64,000 nucleotides of DNA. Origin: Bog-159 sp963818855. Its GTDB lineage: Bacteria > Acidobacteriota > Terriglobia > Bryobacterales > Bryobacteraceae. The position numbers and the translations under genes were made by a program. The stretch covers positions 186,001 to 250,000 of the forward strand of contig CAWFUH010000012.1 in the NCBI GenBank assembly GCA_963818855.1. Direction: 5' to 3'. The notes under the pieces were generated by a model. The model made no database searches, was not told the origin of the DNA, and saw only the letters and a program-made list of their open reading frames with translations. Below are positions 8,526-16,796 of this stretch, one piece after another; position 1 is the stretch's first letter, and each line of letters begins with the position of its first letter.

Positions 8526-9682
8526 TAGCCCCCGGTGGTGTGCAGAACAAGCGTCGATGTGATGGGCTTACCAGGCGCGGCCGTATCCTCGGATCCGACT
8601 ATCCACACATTACCCGGCGCAGTCACTATACCGCCGAAAAGAATGTCGTCCAGAAAGTTGCTGGGCTGGGGATCGGGACTCGCCGCCAGACTCCAGGTGG
8701 TGCCGTCCCAGTGCAGCAGAAGCGTCATTTGATTTTCGGAACCGCTGGCCGCGAAGTACGACCCAAACGCCCAGATATCCGTGGCCGATACCGCCGTCAC
8801 GCCCAACAGCCGGTTGGATTGATATTGGCTGTGCGGCCCTACGTTCGGGCTGGGTAACACACTCCAACTGGTGCCATCGTAGTGTTCGATCAGGGTCTTT
8901 GTGGGTACGTCATACTTGCCCGGCGGCGGCTTCTGGCTCGCGGTGGAGTAACCTACGGCCCAAACGTTGTCAGGGGCCAGCGCGACTACTCCACCGAGGC
9001 TGTTCGGACCGGTCCCCACGTTCGGCGTCGGCACTACGGTCCAGCGGGAGCCATCGTAATGCTGCGAGAAAGTCGAATTGCCGCTGTAGCCCACGGCCCA
9101 AATGTCATTGCCGGCATCGGCGGAGACAGCTCGGAAGAAGCCCGCGAGTTCTCCGGCCTGGGCGGTCCAGGCCGTGCCATCCCAATGCTCATAAAGTGCA
9201 AACAGAAACTCGTTATCCACTAACAGTGTGCCGACGGTCCAAATGTCAGTGGCATTCACCGCCGTCATGGCGTAGATCTCAGGCTGGTCGGAGGAATTGA
9301 ATTTCGGCCCTGGAAACGCACTCCACGCGGTGCCATCCCATTTTTCGATAATCTGGCCCGGGTTGGCTGTTCCGATACCTACGATTCCGGCGGCCCATGC
9401 TTCGGTGGGCGAGATGTCCACGGCTCCGTCGAGGTAACTGGTGTTTTCGCCCGCGATAAAGGGCAAATCGAAAGCCGTCCATTTTGTGCCATCGAAGTGA
9501 ATGGCGGTCTGGCCTACGGCCCAGATATCGGAAGGCGACGAGGCCGCTACGGCCATCAGACCGTTGTTGAGCGCGTCGTGGTGGAAGTTGGGAGAAGGAA
9601 TAACCTGAAAGAGCGATTGCGCGCGGGCCGCGACGAGTGCACCTAACGCCAAAACGATGAGGCGAATGTATCTTAGTGGCAT
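8525..9682 (-). CDS. Secreted repeat protein, probable beta-propeller
   Basis: 385 residues beginning with a signal peptide (MPLRYIRLIVLALGALVAARA). The rest consists of about seven repeats of 40-55 residues, each with a core like DIWAVG followed by EHWDGTAW or HYDGSRW and then a short PSPN-type link. Such W/DG-rich blade repeats suggest a propeller exposed outside the cell. There is no catalytic motif. Its 3' end meets a relic of another secreted repeat protein at 8397-8525. Function unknown. Confidence 0.75.
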   Translation of the reverse strand: MPLRYIRLIVLALGALVAARAQSLFQVIPSPNFHHDALNNGLMAVAASSPSDIWAVGQTAIHFDGTKWTAFDLPFIAGENTSYLDGAVDISPTEAWAAGIVGIGTANPGQIIEKWDGTAWSAFPGPKFNSSDQPEIYAMTAVNATDIWTVGTLLVDNEFLFALYEHWDGTAWTAQAGELAGFFRAVSADAGNDIWAVGYSGNSTFSQHYDGSRWTVVPTPNVGTGPNSLGGVVALAPDNVWAVGYSTASQKPPPGKYDVPTKTLIEHYDGTSWSVLPSPNVGPHSQYQSNRLLGVTAVSATDIWAFGSYFAASGSENQMTLLLHWDGTTWSLAASPDPQPSNFLDDILFGGIVTAPGNVWIVGSEDTAAPGKPITSTLVLHTTGG

Positions 9683-9702
9683 GGCACTTTAAAGTATAAG
9701 TG
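9683..9702. promoter_or_regulatory. Inverted repeat directly upstream of a start codon
   Basis: GCACTT and AAGTGC arms flank TAAAGTAT, and the inner ACTTTAAAGT is itself a perfect palindrome. The element touches the start codon of the minus-strand gene at 9682 and includes a TATACT that could serve as its -10 box, so it may be an operator. No good -35 box was found. Confidence 0.4.
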
Positions 9703-9920
9703 CGCTGGTGCGGAGTGGCGCTTATCATCTGTAAAAACCTTGTAAATACGACCGCAGTGACACTCGCCGCAGGCAGTTTGACAAGCCTAAGCCGTTCTGC
9801 ATATAATGGTTACGTCTAAGCACCTCTCCCACTCGCGGTCATCTGGCCGTCCTGATCGTCTCACGCCCGTTGGGAATCGCGTGCGAACGGCACGCTGGCG
9901 AAAGACATAGGCACACTGGA

Positions 9921-10142
9921 ATGACAATCACCGTTAAACTTACTTCCGAAGAGTTGGACCTCCTGACAGCGCTGGCGTCGGATCAACTGTTCCGCAGACA
10001 ATTTATCGATCCACGGCTACCCGGTTACAAGCCTAATCCCGCCGAGGTGAGGATGGGAAAAGAGCTGGTGGAACGCTTGCGGCAGATGGGAGATCGGGCT
10101 AAAGGCGTGACTGCTCCGAAAAGAACCGCAACGACTGCCTGA
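9921..10142 (+). CDS. Small conserved hypothetical protein
   Basis: 73 residues from ATG 9921 (MTITVKLTSEELDLLTALAS). The ATG is preferred to one at 9870 because the upstream part is unlike protein. The sequence is helical, with a conserved-looking core FRRQFIDPRLPGYKPNP and a helix GKELVERLRQM. I believe it belongs to a short acidobacterial family of unknown function. It has no signal peptide or metal site. It lies alone, about 290 bases before the CNNM/CBS gene. Confidence 0.6.
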   Translation: MTITVKLTSEELDLLTALASDQLFRRQFIDPRLPGYKPNPAEVRMGKELVERLRQMGDRAKGVTAPKRTATTA

Positions 10143-10428
10143 CCTGAAAAAGCCTGCGTCGTTAGCAACGAAACGTACCGAATTCAGCCTGCTTGCCGAG
10201 TGCGTGTAACCAGCGTGTATTCGGCCCCGCGCAGCGGGCGAGAACAAACCGGATGAATTGCGGGCGCAAACTTGGGGATACGGGTGATTGCGCCCGCCAG
10301 GTGTAACGGAGTTACCAATAAAGACGCATGAGGGTGGGAAATGGTTAGCAGCAGATCGCAAAAATGCGCCCGCGAGGCGTAGTTCGTCCAAACCAGTCCT
10401 AAAATAGATTCTGGCCTCTGCCGCGTCC

Positions 10429-11814
10429 ATGGCCGTATCCATGCCGCAATCCATGCCGCAATCGTATTTGGGATTTCGTCTCATCCTGGTGGCGCTGCTC
10501 ATCGGGTTCAACGGCTTTTTTGCCGCCGCCGAGGTGGCATTGCTCACGGTGCGCGGCTCGCGTCTGCGGCAACTTGCGGCGGAGGGCCAGTCCGGCGCCC
10601 AGGCGGCGCTCAGCCTGCTTTCGAATCCGGCACGTCTGCTTTCGGTGACCCAGGTGGGGGTCACGCTCAGCAGCCTGGGACTCGGATGGGCAGGCGAGGA
10701 GACCCTGTTCCGCATCCTTCAATCGGCGTTCCACCCCGACTGGGGTCCGGCGGCTGCGAGCGTTATCCGCGGCGTCAGCCTGGTGGCCGCCTTTCTGGCG
10801 ATCAGCTATCTGCATGTGGTCATCGGCGAGGTGGTGCCCAAAAATGTAGCCATCGCCACCGGCGACCGGCTGGCGGTGACGGTGGCGCCCGCGCTGCTTA
10901 TCTTCTATCGGATCTCTATCGCCTTCGTGCTGGTGATGGAACAATCGAGCGCAGCCATCACCAGGATGTTGGGACTGGGGCGGCATACTCGTTCCGGAGG
11001 GCATTCCGCGGAGGAGTTGAAGTTGATCGTCACCTCCAGCCGGGGCCTCGGTTATCTTCCCGAGGAGCAGGAAGACATGATCCACCGCGTGCTCGATCTG
11101 GGTGAGCTCTCGGTGCGCGAGATTATGGTGCCGCGCAAGGACATTATCTCGGTTTCCGCGGAGGCCACTCTCGATCAGGTGTTGCACGCCATGATCGAGC
11201 ATCAGCACTCGCGTCTTCCGGTGTATGAGGAGAAGCCCGAACAGATTATCGGCCTGCTGCACTACAAAGATCTGCTCCCGGTGTGGGAAGAACGCCGCGA
11301 GGCAATCCGGGTGGGGCGCCCCAGCCGCGCGTTCCGAATTCGCCGGCTGCTTCGTAAACATCTGGTGGTCCCCGAAACCAAGCCGCTGGGACAAATGCTT
11401 TCCGAGTTCCAGCAGGGCAGTTCCCACATGGCGATGGTGGTGGACGAATTCGGCACCATCTCAGGACTCCTCACGGTGGAGGATGTGCTGGAGCAGATCG
11501 TGGGGCCCATTCAGGATGAATACGACGAGAAGGGCCAGACGCACGCGGGCGGTGTGGCAGCCTGGGAACTGAGCGAGGTGGAACTGGACGGTGCCACGCG
11601 CATTCGCGACCTGGAAACCGAATACGGCATCGACATTCCCCCCGAAGCCGGATTCGAGACGCTTGCCGGATTTCTGCTCTATCGCCTGGGCTACATCCCG
11701 CATGCGGGCGAACACGTGGATCACGGCGGGCGGCGGTATACGGTTCTCGAGATGGAGCGCAATCGCATTGCCCGGGTGCGCATTGAGCGGATCGCGCCCG
11801 CGCCGGCTGCTTAG
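10429..11814 (+). CDS. Hemolysin C/CNNM-type membrane protein with CBS domains
   Basis: 461 residues in the usual order: an N-terminal DUF21/CNNM membrane domain with about four hydrophobic helices (GFNGFFAAAEVALLTVRGS, then LHVVIGEVVPKN), a CBS pair (near VREIMVPRKDIISV and VVDEFGTISGLLTVEDVLEQI) and a C-terminal CorC/HlyC domain (PPEAGFETLAGFLLYRLG). Members include Mg2+ efflux or cobalt-resistance proteins; 'hemolysin' is a historical name. The start region contains a tandem ATGCCGCAATC repeat, so translation may begin at 10429 or at one of the following ATGs. Family certain, transported ion uncertain. Confidence 0.88.
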   Translation: MAVSMPQSMPQSYLGFRLILVALLIGFNGFFAAAEVALLTVRGSRLRQLAAEGQSGAQAALSLLSNPARLLSVTQVGVTLSSLGLGWAGEETLFRILQSAFHPDWGPAAASVIRGVSLVAAFLAISYLHVVIGEVVPKNVAIATGDRLAVTVAPALLIFYRISIAFVLVMEQSSAAITRMLGLGRHTRSGGHSAEELKLIVTSSRGLGYLPEEQEDMIHRVLDLGELSVREIMVPRKDIISVSAEATLDQVLHAMIEHQHSRLPVYEEKPEQIIGLLHYKDLLPVWEERREAIRVGRPSRAFRIRRLLRKHLVVPETKPLGQMLSEFQQGSSHMAMVVDEFGTISGLLTVEDVLEQIVGPIQDEYDEKGQTHAGGVAAWELSEVELDGATRIRDLETEYGIDIPPEAGFETLAGFLLYRLGYIPHAGEHVDHGGRRYTVLEMERNRIARVRIERIAPAPAA

Positions 11815-11840
11815 TCCGGTTTCAGTGTGCCGCACTGGCA

Positions 11841-11917
11841 GGTAACCCCACTCCCTTACGGTCGTGGCTCAGTAACGGCGGTAACCCCACCCCCTACGGT
11901 CGTGGGTCGGTACCGGC
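11841..11917. repeat. Tandem intergenic repeat, family D
   Basis: Two head-to-tail copies of about 38 bases, each GGTAACCCCAC, a C-rich link, TACGGTCGTGG and then CTCAGTAACGGC or GTCGGTACCGGC. Related sequence (CCGCTCCCTCACGGTCGCGG plus CTCGGTAAG) lies at 20809-20860 and in reverse at 59145-59168. The second copy provides the stop codon of the TPR gene ending at 11894. Confidence 0.7.
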
Positions 11918-13039
11918 GGCGGCGAGTTCATCGAGTCTTGGCAGTTGCTGACGCACGGCGGCAGCATCGCTGGCGTTAGGCGCCAGTTCCAGGTATTTGC
12001 GAAAGCACTTGGCGGACTCAGCGTATTCTTTCTTATCCATCAGAATGAGCGCCAGGGCATAACTGAGGCGGGGAATTTTCTGATCCTTGTCCACACGCAA
12101 TCCTTCCCGCGCAGCCCGTTCCGCCTCGACGGACCTGTTCAGCCGGGCGTTGGCCACGGCGTTGAGCAGATAGGCTCCCGGGAAATCCTCGGAGTCGAGT
12201 TGTAGCCATAGGCGCGAGTATTTCTCCGATTCGGCCCAATCGCCCCGGCGGTCGGCGGCCACGGTCAGATTCTCGAGCGGTTTGACGTAGTGCGGGTCGC
12301 TATCGAGAGCGTGCTTCCAGGCTTCCAGCGCGCCGGCCGCGTCGCTGCGATTTTGCCGCGCGAGTCCGAACTGATACCACGCAATGGCAAACTGCGGGTA
12401 GATCTTCACAGCCTTGCCGAACTCGGCGGCTGCGGCATCCCACTTCTGCAGGCGCATACTGTCGAGGCCCTTTTCATAGCTCTTCATGGCATTGGCGGGG
12501 GCCTGCAAGGTGGTCGCGCTCACCACGAGTGTGCTGGCGCGGGAGAGCGGATGGAGAACGATGGTGCCGACACGGGCATCGTCCATGGTGCTCTTTAAGG
12601 CCATGCTCACTTTCTCTGAGCGGTATCCCGCCAGAACCCCGCGCAGGTCGCAGTCGCGCAGGGCGTTGGTGATGGGCATGGAATATTGCGTGGAGGTGGC
12701 ATTCAGGGCCTTATTCAATTCCGTTGGCCCCACGCCTTGCGCGCTGGCGTCTCCCGTAGTGACATCGCTGCCGGAGGGCGATACTTTGAAGGCAAAATGC
12801 CCCTTGGCGTCAGTCCAGGCTTCGAAAATCGCCTGGCCGCCGCAAACCCGCTCGATGCGTACGGTTTCCGGCGGAGGCGCCCCATCGTCTAGCATCACGC
12901 TGCCGGAAAAGAAAACCACGCGCTCCGCGCTATTGTCGATCACCTTCTGCGCCCCGCCCTGTGGCCCTACATATTGGCCGTTCGCCGGGACAACCGCACC
13001 CCACAGCAGCCCCGCAGACACCCACATTCGGTAACCCAT
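11894..13039 (-). CDS. Secreted TPR-repeat protein with carboxypeptidase-like N-terminal domain
   Basis: 381 residues with an N-terminal signal peptide (MGYRMWVSAGLLWGAVVPANG). Residues 40-120 look like a carboxypeptidase-regulatory-like beta sandwich (VFFSGSVMLDDG through AWTDAKGHFAFKV). Residues 185-360 hold about five tetratricopeptide helix pairs, for example WDAAAAEFGKAVKIYPQFA and AWYQFGLARQN. The protein likely acts outside the inner membrane as an interaction scaffold. Its last codons and TAG stop lie in the family D repeat at 11841-11917, so the C-terminus may have been reshaped by that element. Convergent with the CNNM gene. Confidence 0.8.
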   Translation of the reverse strand: MGYRMWVSAGLLWGAVVPANGQYVGPQGGAQKVIDNSAERVVFFSGSVMLDDGAPPPETVRIERVCGGQAIFEAWTDAKGHFAFKVSPSGSDVTTGDASAQGVGPTELNKALNATSTQYSMPITNALRDCDLRGVLAGYRSEKVSMALKSTMDDARVGTIVLHPLSRASTLVVSATTLQAPANAMKSYEKGLDSMRLQKWDAAAAEFGKAVKIYPQFAIAWYQFGLARQNRSDAAGALEAWKHALDSDPHYVKPLENLTVAADRRGDWAESEKYSRLWLQLDSEDFPGAYLLNAVANARLNRSVEAERAAREGLRVDKDQKIPRLSYALALILMDKKEYAESAKCFRKYLELAPNASDAAAVRQQLPRLDELAAAGTDPRP

Positions 13040-13149
13040 ACCACCTCCTGTCGTGTTGACTCAATTATGCGCCCTCGGGAAGAAAAAAGGAACACACTAG
13101 CCCGTTAACTTCGCGGCGCCGGCGCCGCTGGCCGCTCGCACAACGTGCT

Positions 13150-15069
13150 GTGGGAGACAGTGTGCACAGCATGCACCATGTGGGCCAGACTCGCTATAAT
13201 CTTGCGTTGCGACAGAAACTCCTCTCTTCTGCCTACTGGCTGGTCCCCTCAATTGTGTGCCTGATTCTGTACTGGCCGGGACTGTGGGCCTGGTTCCAAC
13301 AGGACGATTTCGTCTGGCTGAACCTGCCGAACCAGGCGTACGGATGGGATGGCCTGCTGCGCACTCTATTTCAGCCGACGGTGCAGGGGACCTGGCGGCC
13401 GCTCAGCGAGCGTTTGTTTTTCCTGGCGTTCGGCGGCATGTTCGGCAGCGATGCGCTGCCCTACCGCATCTGGGTTTTCCTGACCATGTTTGCAAATCTG
13501 GTATTGGTCGAGTCCATTACCGCGCGCCTCACACGGTCGCGTGCCGCCGGCTTCTGGGCCGCCATTTTTTGGGTAGTGAACAGCAAGCTGGCCACGGTGA
13601 TGTCGTGGACTTGCGAGTATATCCTGGTGGCCTGCGGCTTTTTCCTGCTGCTGGCCTTCCACCTTTTCCTGCGATACATCGAAACGGGCGGGCGCCGCTA
13701 CTATGTCTGGACCTGGGCGGCATTTCTGACGGGCTTCCTGGCCATGGAGACGAACATCGTGTTTCCGGCGCTGGCCGCATGCTATGCGCTGCTGTGTGCG
13801 CGGAAGTATTTCCGGCGCACGCTGCCATTTTTTGCGGCATCCGCGGTGTACGGCGTTCTGCACCTCTGGTTGGCTCCCAACCATGGCACCCTGCCTTACA
13901 CCATGCATTTCGATGGCAGCATGCCGGCGACAGTCTGGTCTTACTGGCGGCGATCGTTCGAGCCCATCGGCTTACGGCCGGTGTCTCCATTTCCCACGGT
14001 TGTCAGCGCCACTTTGATGGCAGGTTGTACCATCGCGCTGCTGGCTTTCACCGTTTACCAGGCACGCCGGCGACAATGGCTGGCGCTGGTCCTGCTTAGC
14101 TGGTACCTGATCCTGCTGGCACCGGTGGTTCCGCTGCGCGATCACATTTCGGACTACTATCTGACGCTGCCGGCTGCCGCTCTGGCGATGCTGGGGGGCT
14201 ACGCATTGGCTTCGGCCTGGCGCGGAGGCGCGGCTGGGAAGATAGTAAGTGCGGTGCTGGCCGTGGGCTTCGTGGTGCAGCATGCACCCGTGGGGCGGCG
14301 GCTGGCCCAATGGTATCGCGATCGCAGCGAAGCTTCCGAAGCGCTGGTAATGGGAGTCGCGCGGGCGCACGAACTGCATCCCGGCAAAGTGATCCTGCTC
14401 GATGGCATCGATGACGATCTATTCTGGGGCGCTATTCAGCAAGGATCGTTTGCTTTTCTTCGGATACCGGACGTCTATTTGACGCCCGGATCCGAGAACG
14501 GCATTTCGCCGCATCCCGAGATAGGCGATGTATCCAGTTTCATCCTGCCGGCCGGCGAAGTGCGGCGCGGACTGACTGGCGGCCAAATCGTGGTTTACCG
14601 CGCCGGCCAACTAACGCTGCGCAACATTACGCCGCTATATGTGCCGCCGGGCGATCCGGCGATTGGACCCGGACCGGTGCGCGTCGATCTGGGCGACCCG
14701 CTGGTGACGGAGCGACTCGGCCCGGGGTGGTATCAGCCCGAACCGGGGATCCGCTGGATGGGACGCACCGCCAGTTTACGCATGCCGGGACCGCGCACGG
14801 CGAATCGGCGGCTGTATGTCACCGCGATTTGCCCGGCCGCACAGGTGGAGAACGGACCATTGGAGGTGATTGTATCCGTGGATGGCGTCCGCCTGCCTTC
14901 CGCACATTTCACCAAGGGTAACCTGGAAGGCACACTTGTGTTTGGGCTGCCGCCGCAGGCCGTTGGCAAAAGCGAAATCGACATCGCACTGGAGGTGAGC
15001 CGTACTGTGCGTATCGGCGCGGACCAGCGGGAATTAGGACTGGCGGTGCGGCAGATCGAAATCAAGTGA
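13150..15069 (+). CDS. Multi-pass membrane protein, GT-C glycosyltransferase-like
   Basis: 639 residues. Roughly eleven hydrophobic helices occupy residues 25-400, followed by a soluble C-terminal beta-rich domain of about 200 residues. The first loop after the first helix holds QQDDFVW, an acidic pair in the position used by GT-C glycosyltransferases such as the GT39/83 type, and WRPLSERLFF follows. That suggests transfer of a sugar from a polyprenyl phosphate donor on the outer face of the membrane; this is inference. The start could be 13150 or the ATG at 13171. Confidence 0.7.
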   Translation: MGDSVHSMHHVGQTRYNLALRQKLLSSAYWLVPSIVCLILYWPGLWAWFQQDDFVWLNLPNQAYGWDGLLRTLFQPTVQGTWRPLSERLFFLAFGGMFGSDALPYRIWVFLTMFANLVLVESITARLTRSRAAGFWAAIFWVVNSKLATVMSWTCEYILVACGFFLLLAFHLFLRYIETGGRRYYVWTWAAFLTGFLAMETNIVFPALAACYALLCARKYFRRTLPFFAASAVYGVLHLWLAPNHGTLPYTMHFDGSMPATVWSYWRRSFEPIGLRPVSPFPTVVSATLMAGCTIALLAFTVYQARRRQWLALVLLSWYLILLAPVVPLRDHISDYYLTLPAAALAMLGGYALASAWRGGAAGKIVSAVLAVGFVVQHAPVGRRLAQWYRDRSEASEALVMGVARAHELHPGKVILLDGIDDDLFWGAIQQGSFAFLRIPDVYLTPGSENGISPHPEIGDVSSFILPAGEVRRGLTGGQIVVYRAGQLTLRNITPLYVPPGDPAIGPGPVRVDLGDPLVTERLGPGWYQPEPGIRWMGRTASLRMPGPRTANRRLYVTAICPAAQVENGPLEVIVSVDGVRLPSAHFTKGNLEGTLVFGLPPQAVGKSEIDIALEVSRTVRIGADQRELGLAVRQIEIK

Positions 15070-15201
15070 CTCGTACGGCCTGCGGATGGCGGCTCACCGC
15101 GGAGACGCGGCCGAATTCCGATCGCATAACTCGAACACAGACTGCTGTATCTCGCGGCGTGCGCGTTGTACTTGATCGGCCGACTGTCTGGACATCTGAG
15201 A

Positions 15202-15240
15202 GCGGGGCTTAAGCCCCGCGCCGGCTGAAGCCCGCCCTCC
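15202..15240. repeat. Palindromic intergenic repeat, family A
   Basis: GCGGGGCT-TA-AGCCCCGC hairpin followed by CGGCTGAAGCCCGCC, ending CCTCC. Other copies are at 19228-19266, 35475-35515 and, in reverse orientation, 60071-60109. REP-like; here it sits between the GT-C-like gene and the FecR-like gene. Confidence 0.8.
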
Positions 15241-15302
15241 TATCTTTCTATCAACGTTTGGGCGCGCCGTTGCGTCAAATTTGTGGATCGCCGCGAGGAC
15301 TC

Positions 15303-16790
15303 ATGAAACGTCTGGCGCTATGGCTGCTGCCTGTGGCTCTTTCGGCCGGGCAGGCGCGGTACGCGCGCGTAAGCGACTTGGACGGCACGGTCGAAGTGCA
15401 ACTCCAGGCGGCCGAAGACTGGCAGGCGGCGCGCCGCAATCTGCCGCTGCGCGAGTTATCGTGGCTGCGCACGGAAGGTCCCTCGCGCGTCGAACTGGAA
15501 CTGGACGAGGGGAGCATCTTGCGGCTGGGTCCGGATTCGCTGGCCGAGCTATCCGATTACACGCGGCTCTCCACTGGCCAACGCATCACGCTCATCTCGC
15601 TCGACCACGGCGTGGCCTATTTCACCGGCGCAGCCGAAGGCAAAGACGCTTTGATGGTGGCGGTACCGGGCGCGCAGGTGACCATCGGGCAAGGTGCGCG
15701 TCTGCGCCTGGAAGCGCGCGATCCCTGGAGCCTGATCGCCATTGTGGACGGTGTGGCGCGCTTCTCTTCACCGGCCGCGGAGTTCGATTTGACCGAGGGG
15801 CGCATGGTCAAGCTCGACGCGTCGCATCCGGCGCGCTTCTTGCTAAATCGGGAGATTCCGCCATTGGCGACCGACCGTTGGAGCGACGAACGCGACAAAG
15901 TGCTGCTGTCGACTACTTCCGCCGCGCACGTGCCGGGATTGCGCTATGGCCTCGCCGATCTGGATGCCTACGGCGTTTGGATCGAGTCTGCCGATTTCGG
16001 CACGATCTGGAAACCGAAGGCGCAGGACGGCTGGGCGCCCTTCCGTAACGGAAAATGGATCTGGTTTGACGGGCTCGGCTATACCTGGATCAGCTACGAT
16101 CCGTGGGGCTGGCTGCCGTATCATTACGGCCGCTGGATCCAGCAGGAGGGCTCCGGGTGGTTCTGGGCGCCTGGCCAAAGCCTGGTGTTTAAGCCAGGCG
16201 ATGTGTACTGGCTGCGCAGCACCAAGCTGGTAGGGTGGGGCGCCCTGGCGCCAGGCGAAAACTGGAAACCGCCCGCCGTGCCGCGCCAGTATCTGAACGT
16301 CAACACCACCTATGCCGCCTACACGCCTGAAGCGCACGAAATTGATCCGGCCAGCTTCGCGACGCGGCCGCGTGAACCATTGGCCGCGGCGGTTTTCGCC
16401 GAGGCGCTGCCGTCGCCGACTTTTCCAGCGGCGCGCCTGGACGCTTTTCGTCCACCGCTGCGCGCCGGCAGCACGCATGCCGTTTCAGTTTGGACCGACA
16501 CCGCGTTCGACGGTACGGCCGCGGCGGCTGCTCTAGCGCGCGCGGAATCGCCGCCGGGTTCGAACGATGCGGCCTATACCAACGAACCGCCCGCTGTGCC
16601 GCCGGTGGTGATCGTGAACACGCAGGTGGAGGTGCCGGTCGAAGTGGATGTTCCGGTGCCAGTCTATTTGGGCATCATCCTGGTGAAGCCGCCTGGGTAC
16701 CAGCCGCCGGCGTCGAAGAATCCGTCCAAACCGGCCAAGCCGGCTGCGCATAAGCAGAAAGTGCCGGACTCCGACAAGCCGGTGAAGTAG
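15303..16790 (+). CDS. Secreted FecR-domain protein, DUF6600-type
   Basis: 495 residues from ATG 15303 (MKRLALWLLPVALSAGQARY), a clear signal peptide that fixes the start. Residues 20-190 form a FecR-like beta domain (GSILRLGPDSLAEL, VAVPGAQVTIGQG). The middle has aromatic tandem segments such as GWAPFRNGKWIWFD and GYTWISYDPWGWLPYHYGRW, typical of DUF6600. The end is Pro/Lys-rich (PSKPAKPAAHKQK). Without an adjacent sigma factor, a FecR-type signalling role is not supported; a cell-envelope role is more likely. The next gene starts six bases after the stop, so the two are probably co-transcribed. Confidence 0.82.
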   Translation: MKRLALWLLPVALSAGQARYARVSDLDGTVEVQLQAAEDWQAARRNLPLRELSWLRTEGPSRVELELDEGSILRLGPDSLAELSDYTRLSTGQRITLISLDHGVAYFTGAAEGKDALMVAVPGAQVTIGQGARLRLEARDPWSLIAIVDGVARFSSPAAEFDLTEGRMVKLDASHPARFLLNREIPPLATDRWSDERDKVLLSTTSAAHVPGLRYGLADLDAYGVWIESADFGTIWKPKAQDGWAPFRNGKWIWFDGLGYTWISYDPWGWLPYHYGRWIQQEGSGWFWAPGQSLVFKPGDVYWLRSTKLVGWGALAPGENWKPPAVPRQYLNVNTTYAAYTPEAHEIDPASFATRPREPLAAAVFAEALPSPTFPAARLDAFRPPLRAGSTHAVSVWTDTAFDGTAAAAALARAESPPGSNDAAYTNEPPAVPPVVIVNTQVEVPVEVDVPVPVYLGIILVKPPGYQPPASKNPSKPAKPAAHKQKVPDSDKPVK

Positions 16791-16796
16791 GAGATT

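Noticed and set aside
8351..8857. Possible gene starting ATG 8360 behind AGGAGATTT
   Set aside because: The frame loses the HAF repeat similarity, which lies in other frames, and then runs antisense through a secreted-protein gene. The ribosome-like site may be chance or a leftover.
10143..10428. Gap between the small protein and CNNM gene checked for an RNA gene
   Set aside because: No tRNA-like cloverleaf, no ribozyme core and no riboswitch motif seen. The sequence likely carries only the CNNM promoter.
10399..11427. Minus-strand open frame of 342 codons opposite the CNNM/CBS gene
   Set aside because: The plus-strand gene has clear membrane and CBS domains. The antisense frame is His/Gln/Arg-rich noise.
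15202..15240. Possible CRISPR repeat, because the hairpin recurs several times
   Set aside because: Copies are dispersed by kilobases, differ in orientation and have no regular spacers; no cas genes. REP-like intergenic elements explain them better.
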